Positions 24,683 to 32,612 of a stretch of DNA of 62,557 nucleotides are shown here, piece after piece. Under the pieces are notes generated by a model. That model had not been told where the DNA came from. It saw only the letters and a program-made list of their open reading frames with translations, and did no database searches. How positions within the stretch are numbered: the first letter of the stretch is position 1; every line of letters begins with the position of its first letter. This stretch comes from LiPW-15 sp964530925. Lineage in GTDB: Bacteria > Patescibacteriota > Minisyncoccia > UBA6257 > 2-01-FULL-56-20. The stretch spans positions 1 through 62,557 of the forward strand of contig CAZHBZ010000005.1 in NCBI GenBank assembly GCA_964530925.1, read 5' to 3'. Position numbers and translations under genes: made by a program.

Positions 24683-24997
24683 TTAAATTATCGATTTATA
24701 TCCATCCAAAAGAGTTTCACTGGACTTCTTTGCCCCCGATTCCTTTGCCGCTGGGAGTGGTGAAACTATAACATCCAACCCGGCCCTAGGCCAATTCTTG
24801 AGTTTTTCTCTTATCTGTCGCTGCCAATAGTGCCGCTTAACCGCGCTTTTTTCGAATTTCGCCGAAACAACTACCGCAAATCTGTTTTCTTCGGTGTTGT
24901 TTTTGCCAAAACGGACCAAAAATGGTCCGATGGTGGTTTTTTTTATTTTTTTATTGCCGAAGCCGGCTGTCCCCAGCCGATTCTTCTGTGCGAACAT
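24683..24997 (-). CDS. rnpA: Ribonuclease P protein component
   Basis: 104 residues. Starts MFAQKNRLGTAGFGNKKIKK, then RFAVVVSAKFEKSAVKRHYW, where the family's RNR signature (usually AVKRNRLKRRLRE) appears as KRHYWQRQIREKL. RnpA binds RNase P RNA and helps mature the 5' ends of tRNAs. The Asn of the signature is replaced by His, a mild deviation. It is adjacent to rpmH, as in most bacteria. Confidence 0.9.
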   Translation of the reverse strand: MFAQKNRLGTAGFGNKKIKKTTIGPFLVRFGKNNTEENRFAVVVSAKFEKSAVKRHYWQRQIREKLKNWPRAGLDVIVSPLPAAKESGAKKSSETLLDGYKSII

Positions 24998-25005
24998 GGG
25001 TTTGA

Positions 25006-25140
25006 TTAGGCGGAAAGCTTCTTTCTCCCCTTGGCCCTTCGCGATTGGAGCACTTTTCTGCCTCCGGGCGACTTCATTCTCTTGAGGAAGCCATGCGTCC
25101 TCGCTCTTTTTTTCTTTTTTGGCTGATAAGTCTTGGACAT
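25006..25140 (-). CDS. rpmH: 50S ribosomal protein bL34
   Basis: 44 residues, too short for many gene finders. The sequence starts MSKTYQPKKKKRARTHGFL and continues KRMKSPGGRKVLQSRRAKGR, an unmistakable bL34. Start ATG 25140-25138, stop 25008-25006. The -10 hexamer ends six bases before ATG, so translation is probably leaderless. It faces dnaA across a 102-base gap. Confidence 0.96.
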   Translation of the reverse strand: MSKTYQPKKKKRARTHGFLKRMKSPGGRKVLQSRRAKGRKKLSA

Positions 25141-25146
25141 GCGCTT

Positions 25147-25174
25147 ATTCTAGCACAGAAAAAAAAGTTATCAA
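25147..25174 (-). promoter_or_regulatory. rpmH promoter overlapping a DnaA-box-like site
   Basis: Minus-strand TTGATA (25174-25169), a 16-base spacer and TAGAAT (25152-25147) are followed six bases later by the rpmH ATG. The -35 lies within TTATCAACA (plus strand 25168-25176), one mismatch from the DnaA box TTATCCACA, so DnaA could affect this promoter. Confidence 0.7.
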
Positions 25175-25206
25175 CAGCTATTCCCCAACTTGCCGAAGAT
25201 GGCCCT

Positions 25207-25234
25207 TTGACTCTCCCGCTTCAAAGCATAGAAT
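25207..25234 (+). promoter_or_regulatory. dnaA promoter
   Basis: TTGACT (25207-25212), a 16-base spacer and TAGAAT (25229-25234). The ATG follows after eight bases, so the dnaA message is probably leaderless or nearly so. Confidence 0.7.
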
Positions 25235-25242
25235 AGAGAGCA

Positions 25243-26601
25243 ATGGACCTAGAACAGCTCTGGCAATTAGCGTTAGGGGAAATGGAAGTGCAACTTTCTA
25301 GGGCAAACTTTGCGACATGGTTAAAAAATAGCCGGCTCGTTGAAAAAAACGATGGAACTTTTCTTGTCGCTCTTCCAAATAACTTCGCAAAGGAGTGGGT
25401 TCAAAATAAATACCAAAAAAATCTTCTTGGGGCTGTAAGAAATTTTGACCCGAGCGCAAAAAAACTAGAATTTACGGTTCAGGGAACGGCGATCGTAGAG
25501 CCGAGGCCCCAGAAAATAACCACCACCGATTTTACAAAGTTTGAAAATCGGATGAATTTAGAATTTAAAATAGATCCGGTAAGTAATTTGAATTCCAGAT
25601 ATACTTTGAAGTCTTTGGTTGTCGGCGCGTCGAACGAACTCGCGGCGGCGGCGGCAAACGCTATTATTGAAGATGTTGGAACAAAATATAATCCTTTTTT
25701 TGTATATGGCGGAGTCGGGCTTGGAAAAACCCATCTAATGCAAGCTATAGGAAATGAAATAATCACGCGATACAAAGGAAAACTTAGGCCGAAATATGTT
25801 ACTTCTGAAAAATTTACAAGCGATGTAATTTGGGGAATTAGAAATAAGAGAATGGAAGATGTTAAAAAAAAGTATCGAGATGCCGATGTTTTGATTATCG
25901 ACGACATCCAATTTATCGGCGGGAAAAAAGCGACGGAAGAAGAGTTTTTTTATACCTTTAACGCCCTACACGAAAACAGCAAACAGATAATTATTTCCTC
26001 CGATCGTCCTCCTCAGTCCATTCCAACCCTGGAAGAAAGGCTTCGCTCCCGCTTTGAGGGGGGATTAATAGCGGATATCGGCTTTCCCGAGTATGAAATG
26101 CGCATTGCCATTATTAAGAGCAAACTTTTAGAAAACAATCGTTCTTTGAGCGAAGAGGTCATTGATCTTGTGGCTAGAAAAGTAAAAAAGAATGTTCGCG
26201 AACTCGAGGGCGTTTTGAACAAGATCCTTTTTTACCGCGAAGCGAAAAAGATAGAATTATCGGTTAAAGAGGTTGAAGAAATAATTAAAAAATCCGTTAA
26301 AGACTTTTCTCAAAGGGTTTCTGAGGATCAAATTCTTAAAGCGGTTGCCGATTTTTATAACGTTTCTCCCGAAGAATTAATTGGGCGGGTTAGAAAAAAG
26401 GAGGTTGTGGAGCCGCGTCAGGTCGCGATGTTCTTGATTCGGGATATCCTGGAGATGTCCTACCCTCATATTGGGGAAAAGTTGGGGAGGGACCACACCA
26501 CCGCTATTCACGCTGTAGAGAAAATATCTCAGGAAATAAACAAAAACTCTTCTTTGAGCCAAAAAATCAATCTTATAAAGGAACTTGTTTTTAAGGATTA
26601 A
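25243..26601 (+). CDS. dnaA: Chromosomal replication initiator protein DnaA
   Basis: 452 residues, normal length. Domain I (about 1-75) starts MDLEQLWQLALGEMEVQLSR. The AAA+ domain has Walker A GGVGLGKTHLMQAIGNEI (about 159-176) and Walker B VLIIDDIQFIGGK. The C-terminal DNA-binding domain carries the DnaA signature GEKLGRDHTTAIHAVEKI (about 413-430). It opens origin DNA by binding DnaA boxes; boxes occur upstream (25168) and just after its stop codon (26599-26638). Divergent from rpmH, followed by dnaN. Confidence 0.97.
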   Translation: MDLEQLWQLALGEMEVQLSRANFATWLKNSRLVEKNDGTFLVALPNNFAKEWVQNKYQKNLLGAVRNFDPSAKKLEFTVQGTAIVEPRPQKITTTDFTKFENRMNLEFKIDPVSNLNSRYTLKSLVVGASNELAAAAANAIIEDVGTKYNPFFVYGGVGLGKTHLMQAIGNEIITRYKGKLRPKYVTSEKFTSDVIWGIRNKRMEDVKKKYRDADVLIIDDIQFIGGKKATEEEFFYTFNALHENSKQIIISSDRPPQSIPTLEERLRSRFEGGLIADIGFPEYEMRIAIIKSKLLENNRSLSEEVIDLVARKVKKNVRELEGVLNKILFYREAKKIELSVKEVEEIIKKSVKDFSQRVSEDQILKAVADFYNVSPEELIGRVRKKEVVEPRQVAMFLIRDILEMSYPHIGEKLGRDHTTAIHAVEKISQEINKNSSLSQKINLIKELVFKD

Positions 26602-26722
26602 TCCACAGAAAAAAGTTTTTTTAATAAGTTTATCCACAAGGAACTAGTAATAAAAATAAGGATTAATAGGACTTTTCCCCAGAAACATTAATCCCTACTA
26701 CAACAATTAATTATTAATAAAT
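26599..26722. other. Probable replication origin between dnaA and dnaN
   Basis: Contains one perfect DnaA box TTATCCACA (26630-26638), one with a single mismatch overlapping the dnaA stop (TAATCCACA, 26599-26607), and an AT-rich stretch rich in TAATTATTAATAAAT before dnaN. A third near-box lies at 25168-25176. This matches the conserved rpmH-dnaA-oriC-dnaN arrangement. Only a few boxes are visible, and strand skew was not measured. Confidence 0.6.
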
Positions 26723-27829
26723 ATGAATATAGTAGTAATAAAGGAAAAAATGAAAGAAGGGTTGGATGTAATTTCTCGCGCTGCCGGAGAAAGCAGTCAG
26801 TTGCCGATATTAAAAAATGTTCTTTTAGAGGCGAATAAAAATAAAATAACTTTGGTGGCTACTAACTTAGAAATAGCTATAACTTCTTTTGTTATGGGAA
26901 AAATAATCGAGGAAGGAAAGATAACTATTCCGGGAAGTCTTTTTTCCGGTCTTATCGGCGCCCTTCAAAGCGAGCGCATAAATATATCTTTAAAAAATGA
27001 ATCTCTGGAAATTAAATCGGATAATTATAAAGCGAAAATACAAGGAACTTCCGCGGAAGAATTCCCGATAATTCCTCGTCTTAAAGAAAAAAAAGAATTT
27101 ATTGAGATTGATCAAGCGGTTTTAAAGGAAGCTCTTTCTCAAACCTCAATTGCTTCTCAGTTTTCGGAAATAAGACCGGAATTGAATAATATTCATCTTT
27201 CTTTTACGGTCGATTCCTTAATTTTTGCGGCCACGGATAGCTTCAGGCTTGGAGAGAAGAAAATTTCGGATAAACAATTTAAAACAAACATCGAAAACGA
27301 ATTTTCGTGTCTTTTACCTCTTAAAACCGCAAATGAGCTTTTAAGAATACTTAAAGAAACAGGTTTAGTTAAAATATTTAAAGACGAAAATCAGATACTT
27401 TTCGAGACAGAGCAATGGGAGTGTATTTCGAGGCTAGGAGAAGGGAGATTTCCGGAGTATAAACAAATAATCCCAAAAACATTTATATCTGAAGCGGTTG
27501 TAGAAAGAAACGAATTTATGAACGCGGTAAAATTAACAAGCGTTTTAAGCAGCCGGGTTAATGAAATTTCGCTTAAACCGCGCGATAAGGCGATAGAAAT
27601 AATTTCCGGAGACGAGTCCGCCGGAGAGAACGATTATCTCTTAGCGGCGAAAATAAGCGGCAAGATGAAACCAATAGGGTTCAATTGGAAATATTTAAAC
27701 GATGGCCTTAAGGCCCTGAAAGGAAACGAGGTCTATCTTGGAATGAGTGATGAAAATAAAGCGGTTCTTATAAAAACCCCAAACGAACCATCTTATTTTT
27801 ATATTCTAATGCCTATTTTAAAAGGCTAA
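26723..27829 (+). CDS. dnaN: DNA polymerase III beta subunit (sliding clamp)
   Basis: 368 residues, the usual length for a three-domain clamp. Starts MNIVVIKEKMKEGLDVISRA, with characteristic LPILKNVLLEANKNKITLVA, and ends in YILMPILKG, the clamp C-terminus. It encircles DNA and tethers polymerase III. It lies 121 bases after dnaA and has no visible Shine-Dalgarno sequence. The base composition is more AT-rich than surrounding genes, especially in third codon positions. Confidence 0.97.
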   Translation: MNIVVIKEKMKEGLDVISRAAGESSQLPILKNVLLEANKNKITLVATNLEIAITSFVMGKIIEEGKITIPGSLFSGLIGALQSERINISLKNESLEIKSDNYKAKIQGTSAEEFPIIPRLKEKKEFIEIDQAVLKEALSQTSIASQFSEIRPELNNIHLSFTVDSLIFAATDSFRLGEKKISDKQFKTNIENEFSCLLPLKTANELLRILKETGLVKIFKDENQILFETEQWECISRLGEGRFPEYKQIIPKTFISEAVVERNEFMNAVKLTSVLSSRVNEISLKPRDKAIEIISGDESAGENDYLLAAKISGKMKPIGFNWKYLNDGLKALKGNEVYLGMSDENKAVLIKTPNEPSYFYILMPILKG

Positions 27830-27847
27830 ATTAAAAAAAGAAACAGG

Positions 27848-30274
27848 TTAAAGAGAGGGCTGTTTATAAATAATTATTCCAGATTTAGCGCTTCTTCCGG
27901 AAGCGTCTTTTGTTTCAATTTCCAAATAATTCTGATCTTGTATGTCAGAAGGAGAAAAACTCCACGAAAAATCGTTGGTTTTCGCGGGCGAAGGTCTCAT
28001 TGAATAAACCAAAGATTGGTTTAAATAGACATTTATATCGATAATATCCGCGCCAGAGGAAAGAAAAGCGCGTATATTTATAGGACCACCAATAAAACTT
28101 CCTTCTACCGGGGAATTAATTTTTATTGAAGGATCTTGGTTTCCGGGAATAAAAACGGTGGTTGTGGTTGCGGATTGGTTTAGAGAAGAGAAGGAAGATA
28201 GGTTTGTAGAAGCCCAGCGCAAAATACTCATTTCCCAATTTATGTATTGAGGGTCGGACGACGGATCGAGAGGAGGCATACCCGTCGGATTGTTTTTATC
28301 GACGAAATGTAAAATAGAGTGAAGCTGGTTTTGGATAATATATTCTCCTCGCAGGATAGGCTTTTCCGGAGTTCGCGGGTCCGGCTTCAAGAAAGGTGTT
28401 TGAGGTTGTGTTTTTAAGGCTTCTCCCATAAAAGAACTCCAAATAGGGATAGCGGCCAAAATACTGGAACCCTGTCTTCTCATTGGCGAATTGTCGTTAT
28501 TGCCGGCCCAAACTCCAACAACCAAAGTCGGGGTATAACCAATAGTCCAAGCATCGCGATAATCATTAGAAGTGCCGGTTTTCATCGCGACCTCGTGCCC
28601 CGGAAAAACAGTGAGCCCCAAACTGTTTTGTAAAAGACCGGAGCGCGCTTCTTCATCGGATAAAATATCGTTGACTTCGCGTATGTTTTGCGAAGGAGCG
28701 ACAACTTCGCCCGCAGGCTGCCAAGATTCCAAAACCTTACCGGTCGAATCTTTTATTTCCAAAATAGTTGTCTCTGGGTGTTTTTGCCCGTCATCCGCCA
28801 AAACAGAATAAGCTCCTACGAGATCCGATAATCGTACTTCGCCGCCTCCCAAAACCAGAGAGAGCCCGTACCTTTGCGGGTCATCCAGGGTTATGAGGCC
28901 AAAACTATTAACGAGGGCTAAAGCATCTTTGAGCCCCACAAGATAAAGCATTTTTACGGCCGGGATGTTAATAGATTGGGCAAGCGCGTTTCGGAGGCTG
29001 GTTGGACCCCGGAATATATGGTCAAAGTTTTCCGGATGGAAACAAGACGGATTATCTAAAGAGTAATCCGGCCACAAAGAACAATTAGGATTATTGGCCG
29101 CAAATTCAGTTGGAGTATCAAAAAGAACAGTGTCCGGGGAATAACCTTTTATGAAGCCTTCCAAATAAATAAACGGTTTCAAAGAAGATCCAGGTTGGCG
29201 GAGGCCCTGGGTTGCAACATTAAAATTTCCATCCACCGAAAGATCAAAATAGTCGCGAGAGCCGACCATTGCTAAAATTTGTCCGGATGTGGCGTTTTGA
29301 GCGACCAACGCCGCATTTTTTCCGTTATATAGTTTTTCATTACGCTCCGCTCCCTCGGCAACCGCTTTTTCCGCGGCCTGCTGAAGGTTCCAATCTAAGG
29401 AAGTTGTTATTTTTAAACCGCCCTTTCTAACCAAATCCTCGCCATATTTTTGGATTACATAGTCTTGCACGGCCATCACAAAATGAGGGGCTTTTATTCC
29501 GCGAGCGAGGGGTTGAAACTCTATTTTCTCGGCAACCGCTTTTTTGTGGTCCGCTTCGCTTATTTTTCCCTGCTCCAGCATTTTCCTTAAAACCAAATCT
29601 TTGCGCTTTAAAAGGTCTTGAATGTGGCTTCCGCCCGGATCGTAATAGATCGGATTTCTGGGGATGGATGCGAGGAGGGCGCTTTCGGCTAAAGTAAGTT
29701 CCGTGGCCGGTTTGTTGAAATAAGATTGACTCGCGGCTTCAATTCCATAAGTGGTTGGTCCGTAAGGTATTTCATTTAAGTAGTACCAAAGAATCTGATC
29801 TTTGCTGTAGTGCCGGTCAAGCCTAACTGCCAAAAGAAGCTCCTTAAGTTTTCGAACAATTGTTTTTTCCGGAGTAAGAAAGGCGTTTCTCGCAAGCTGC
29901 TGGGTTATTGTGGACGCCCCCTGGGAAAATTGTTGTTTGGTTATGTTTACATATACCGCTCGCAAAATACCCTTCCAATCAAACGCCGGCTCTTCGTAAA
30001 ACCTCTCGTCTTCTATGGCCACGGTCGCGTCTTTTATGGATTGAGGAACCTGATCCGGCTGGATAACCGTTCTTTTCACTCCGGAGTTTAGGTCATAAAG
30101 CAAAACCTGACCGGTGCGGTCGAATATTTTTGTGGATTGGCTTATTTCGCGAGAGTCTATCTCCTCAATTGAAGGAAGTCCGCGGGAAAGAAAAAAAACA
30201 AGCAAAACACCAATCCCCAAAGCCAAGGCCACACTAATCAGGAAGTAGCGAAAAAAGACGCGTTTTTTATTCAT
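27848..30274 (-). CDS. Class A penicillin-binding protein 1A
   Basis: 808 residues. An N-terminal anchor (YFLISVALALGIGVLLVFFL) is followed by the GT51 glycosyltransferase domain (EDERFYEEPAFDWKGILRA, then GASTITQQLARNAFL) and the transpeptidase domain with SSLK (RQPGSSLKPFIYLE), SxN (AQSINIPAVKM) and KTG (AMKTGTSNDYRDAWT). A C-terminal beta-rich domain of about 130 residues (SPVEGSFIGGPINIRAFL) looks like an Ig-type module. It polymerises and cross-links peptidoglycan. The gene converges with dnaN, leaving 18 bases between. Confidence 0.95.
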   Translation of the reverse strand: MNKKRVFFRYFLISVALALGIGVLLVFFLSRGLPSIEEIDSREISQSTKIFDRTGQVLLYDLNSGVKRTVIQPDQVPQSIKDATVAIEDERFYEEPAFDWKGILRAVYVNITKQQFSQGASTITQQLARNAFLTPEKTIVRKLKELLLAVRLDRHYSKDQILWYYLNEIPYGPTTYGIEAASQSYFNKPATELTLAESALLASIPRNPIYYDPGGSHIQDLLKRKDLVLRKMLEQGKISEADHKKAVAEKIEFQPLARGIKAPHFVMAVQDYVIQKYGEDLVRKGGLKITTSLDWNLQQAAEKAVAEGAERNEKLYNGKNAALVAQNATSGQILAMVGSRDYFDLSVDGNFNVATQGLRQPGSSLKPFIYLEGFIKGYSPDTVLFDTPTEFAANNPNCSLWPDYSLDNPSCFHPENFDHIFRGPTSLRNALAQSINIPAVKMLYLVGLKDALALVNSFGLITLDDPQRYGLSLVLGGGEVRLSDLVGAYSVLADDGQKHPETTILEIKDSTGKVLESWQPAGEVVAPSQNIREVNDILSDEEARSGLLQNSLGLTVFPGHEVAMKTGTSNDYRDAWTIGYTPTLVVGVWAGNNDNSPMRRQGSSILAAIPIWSSFMGEALKTQPQTPFLKPDPRTPEKPILRGEYIIQNQLHSILHFVDKNNPTGMPPLDPSSDPQYINWEMSILRWASTNLSSFSSLNQSATTTTVFIPGNQDPSIKINSPVEGSFIGGPINIRAFLSSGADIIDINVYLNQSLVYSMRPSPAKTNDFSWSFSPSDIQDQNYLEIETKDASGRSAKSGIIIYKQPSL

Positions 30275-30308
30275 GAGACGATAATATGTAAATTATAGCA
30301 ATAAATAA

Positions 30309-30337
30309 CCCGCCCGCGCATTTGCGCGGGCGGTATC
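30309..30337 (-). terminator. Terminator downstream of the 67-residue gene
   Basis: Minus-strand CCGCCCGCGC-AAAT-GCGCGGGCGG is a ten-base-pair GC-rich hairpin followed by GTTATTTATTG. It separates the small acidic protein gene from the PBP1A gene. Confidence 0.75.
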
Positions 30338-30341
30338 TTTT

Positions 30342-30545
30342 TTATTGCTCTTCTTGTTCTTCGGCTGCCTCCCGGTCAATTCTTATTCCAGGATTGGTTC
30401 CTGGAATTGCTTCTGTGTACGGATCCAGGGGCACGGGGAGTTCGGTTTCTTCTTCCGGACCATCGGAAATCAAATCCATCTCAGCATCCACTCCGTCGAT
30501 ATCTTCTTCGGAAAGCTCTGGGGATTCAGGGCCAAACTTCTTCAT
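30342..30545 (-). CDS. Small acidic hypothetical protein
   Basis: 67 residues, of which roughly a third are Asp or Glu (ELSEEDIDGVDAEMDLISDG and a C-terminal AAEEQEEQ). No hydrophobic segment and no known family. The gene is isolated, ends at a strong terminator and starts about 75 bases from the ruvC stop. The acidic, presumably flexible composition is consistent with a charged regulator or chaperone-like peptide, but nothing in the sequence fixes a function. Confidence 0.55.
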   Translation of the reverse strand: MKKFGPESPELSEEDIDGVDAEMDLISDGPEEETELPVPLDPYTEAIPGTNPGIRIDREAAEEQEEQ

Positions 30546-30620
30546 TTATTTCTAAAAACTAATGACCTTTTATTTTTTATAAAAGTCAGTATAAGGGTTG
30601 GGCTTCCACTGTCAAGCCCG

Positions 30621-31094
30621 TCAGTTTGTTTTGCGCCTGTCTGCCGCGAGAATTGCGAGGGCTAGCGCGTCGGAAGCGTCGTCGATAACTTGAAGCTCTG
30701 GTTCTTTAAGGATTAAGCGAACCATCTTTAAAACAGCTTTTTTATCCGCCGAGCCATACCCGGTCAATCCAAGCTTCACCTCGTTTGGGGAGAGCTCTAA
30801 TATCTTCGCGCCGGACTCCAGGCAAGAAACCAGCGCCACGCCGCGCGCCTCGGCTACCTGGAGGGCCGTCTTTTGATTCTTGGCGAAAAAAAGTTTTTCT
30901 ATAGCCACGAGCGCCGGTTTATGAGCGGCCACAAGCTCGGAAACGCCAATTTTTATTTCCAAAAGGGCCCCCAGGTCATCCTTGGAATCTATTTTTATTA
31001 TCCCCGCGTCGACGAGTCTTGTTTCTCTGCCGGTTTTTTCAACCAGCCCATAACCCATCCTTCTTGTGCCGGGATCGATTCCTAAAAATATCAT
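30621..31094 (-). CDS. ruvC: Crossover junction endodeoxyribonuclease RuvC
   Basis: 157 residues. The RNase H-like fold acid residues are visible: the first Asp in MIFLGIDPGTRRMGYGLVE, Glu in VAIEKLFFAKN, and the final Asp pair in DDASDALALAI. RuvC dimers cleave Holliday junctions after RuvAB branch migration. ruvB (34924) and ruvA (40539) are also in this window but in separate operons. Its start overlaps the yebC stop by four bases. Confidence 0.96.
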   Translation of the reverse strand: MIFLGIDPGTRRMGYGLVEKTGRETRLVDAGIIKIDSKDDLGALLEIKIGVSELVAAHKPALVAIEKLFFAKNQKTALQVAEARGVALVSCLESGAKILELSPNEVKLGLTGYGSADKKAVLKMVRLILKEPELQVIDDASDALALAILAADRRKTN

Positions 31095-31618
31095 TTCGCG
31101 TTTGTATATACTTCTTGGACGTCGTCATTTTCCAGAAGCGCGTTTTTGAGGCGGGAAAGTTTTTCTGAGTCGGCCGCATTGGTGTCTATCGGGAACTTCG
31201 GCGTCCAGCCATCCGCGCTTTTTTCGAATCCCCAAGCCACCGAGCCCGGTTCAGCCCATTTTCCGCTGTGGTTATTTAATATTTTTTTAACCTCTTGAAC
31301 CACGCGGTTGGAATTGTCGCTCGCGGCGGAAATTAGTATCGCCGCTCCGCCCGGGCCATAAGCCTCAAAGAGCAACTCCTCGAGCGAGGCTCCGGATTCG
31401 GACGCGCGCTTTATCGCTCGCTCGATATTTTCCTGGGGAACGCTCATCTCCTTAGCCTTTTCTATCGCAGTTCTAAGGCGCGGATTAAAATTCGGATCGG
31501 CCTCTGTTTTCGCGGCAACCGAAATAGCTGTTAAAAGTTTTGAAAAAACCACGCCGCGTTTTTTATCGGTTATTTCTTTTTGGTGTTTAATTCCTGACCA
31601 ATGAGAGTGTCCGGACAT
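31091..31618 (-). CDS. yebC: YebC/PmpR family protein, shortened form
   Basis: 175 residues against about 240-250 in most bacteria. The N-terminal signature is intact (MSGHSHWSGIKHQKEITDKK and VPQENIERAIKRASE). The middle GPGGAAILISAASDNSNRVV and GSVAWGF are also present. Then roughly 65 residues of the usual third domain are missing, and the protein resumes with the C-terminal LKNALLENDDVQEVYTNAK. YebC proteins are known as DNA-binding regulators and, more recently, as factors that relieve ribosome stalling. Upstream is an AT-rich TAGAAT repeat. Confidence 0.92.
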   Translation of the reverse strand: MSGHSHWSGIKHQKEITDKKRGVVFSKLLTAISVAAKTEADPNFNPRLRTAIEKAKEMSVPQENIERAIKRASESGASLEELLFEAYGPGGAAILISAASDNSNRVVQEVKKILNNHSGKWAEPGSVAWGFEKSADGWTPKFPIDTNAADSEKLSRLKNALLENDDVQEVYTNAK

Positions 31619-31661
31619 ATAGATAGAATATAGAATTTAGAATATAGAATCTAGAAGAAGG
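31619..31661. repeat. TAGAAT-type short repeat cluster
   Basis: Degenerate tandem TAGAATNTAGAA units. Related clusters lie at 35930-35975 (split by a 20-bp palindrome) and 39246-39285. They occur only between genes. Confidence 0.5.
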
Positions 31662-31670
31662 AAAAATGGT

Positions 31671-31693
31671 AAAAAAAGGCCCCCGAAGGGGCC
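31671..31693 (-). terminator. Terminator of the lipoprotein gene
   Basis: Minus-strand GGCCCC-TTCG-GGGGCC is followed by seven T residues (31677-31671). It lies 32 bases after the lipoprotein stop codon. Confidence 0.9.
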
Positions 31694-31724
31694 GAGAGAC
31701 TGAGGAAAAGAAAGAAACTAATTG

Positions 31725-32483
31725 CTACTGATAGCGGAGCGAGTGAGGGGAGATGACTTCCTGTTGGGCCGAAGCCCCGGCGCTTTGGGGCCAGAGCTGG
31801 GTCTCCCAGGTGCCGCTCTGGCTTCCGTCCTCGGCGAAACCGAAGACACTGATCGTCACCGGCTGATTGTATCCGGGGTAAACCATCTCTGCCCGGATAG
31901 CATATACCCCGCTTGTTTTGATGGTCGCGGCTTGGCGACCGTTTACGAGAACGCGGAAAGTGCTCCGCGTATCGTTTACGATCTGCCGCCAGGATACCCC
32001 CCCGAACGATTCGCGGGGTATTTTGACTTTTCTCGAGGCCGGTTCGTATACCGGCGCGGAAGACGGGGGCTTCACAAGCCTCTCCCCGAAAAGAGTGATG
32101 TCGCCCTCGCGAATGATCCAGGAAAAGGATTGGGCATAAGAGCCCATATCCAGAATCCTGGTGGCGACACCGGAGTAGCGTTCCGAGTTGTCCAAAAATA
32201 CAATGGCGAGCGGAACCTGACTCACGCTGAGCGGCTGATAAAAGCTTTCGGCCACGACAGTCTCGTTCGGGAATACTTCCCCGAACTTCTTGCCGAAAGC
32301 GATCAGGTCGCCCTTGAGCTGAGTCGTGTTCGTGATCGCGACTGTGTACGGGGCTGGACGGGCGCCGAGATTCTGAGCCAAAGGGCTCGACACTTGGACG
32401 AACTCTCCCATTCCGACGCACCCCGTAAGAATGCTCGAGAAGAGGAGGACGAGGACCGCGAGGACGAGACCCTTGAAGCGCAT
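31725..32483 (-). CDS. Putative lipoprotein in a stand-alone cassette
   Basis: 252 residues. A lipoprotein signal peptide is clear: LVLAVLVLLFSSILTGC with lipobox LTGC at residues 19-22. The mature part is soluble, with KFGEVFPNETVVAESFYQPL and VSWRQIVNDTRSTFRVLVNG; no family recognised. It has a strong Shine-Dalgarno (AAGGAGG, ten bases before ATG), a consensus promoter and its own terminator. Codon use is GC-richer at third positions than in the neighbours. In these respects it matches the genes at 34484 and 42554 and differs from most genes in the window, which hints at foreign origin or a different expression class. Confidence 0.8.
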   Translation of the reverse strand: MRFKGLVLAVLVLLFSSILTGCVGMGEFVQVSSPLAQNLGARPAPYTVAITNTTQLKGDLIAFGKKFGEVFPNETVVAESFYQPLSVSQVPLAIVFLDNSERYSGVATRILDMGSYAQSFSWIIREGDITLFGERLVKPPSSAPVYEPASRKVKIPRESFGGVSWRQIVNDTRSTFRVLVNGRQAATIKTSGVYAIRAEMVYPGYNQPVTISVFGFAEDGSQSGTWETQLWPQSAGASAQQEVISPHSLRYQ

Positions 32484-32528
32484 AACGCGCCTCCTTTCTT
32501 TGTATTTTCAAGCTTCGAATCTTGGCAC

Positions 32529-32557
32529 ATTATACCAAAGAATATTAAATTAGTCAA
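32529..32557 (-). promoter_or_regulatory. Consensus promoter of the lipoprotein cassette
   Basis: Minus-strand TTGACT (32557-32552), a 17-base spacer and TATAAT (32534-32529), with a leader of about 40 bases that ends in AAAGGAGGCGCG before ATG. Confidence 0.88.
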
Positions 32558-32612
32558 ATAGCCCTCCGGCCAAATCTTGTTTCCGGAGGAGAGAAGCCTT
32601 AATATTGAAGAA

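Noticed and set aside
32577..32612. TTG start for the pilus ATPase
   Set aside because: ATG 32613 has a -10-like hexamer at leaderless spacing, and the extra 12 residues match no family feature.
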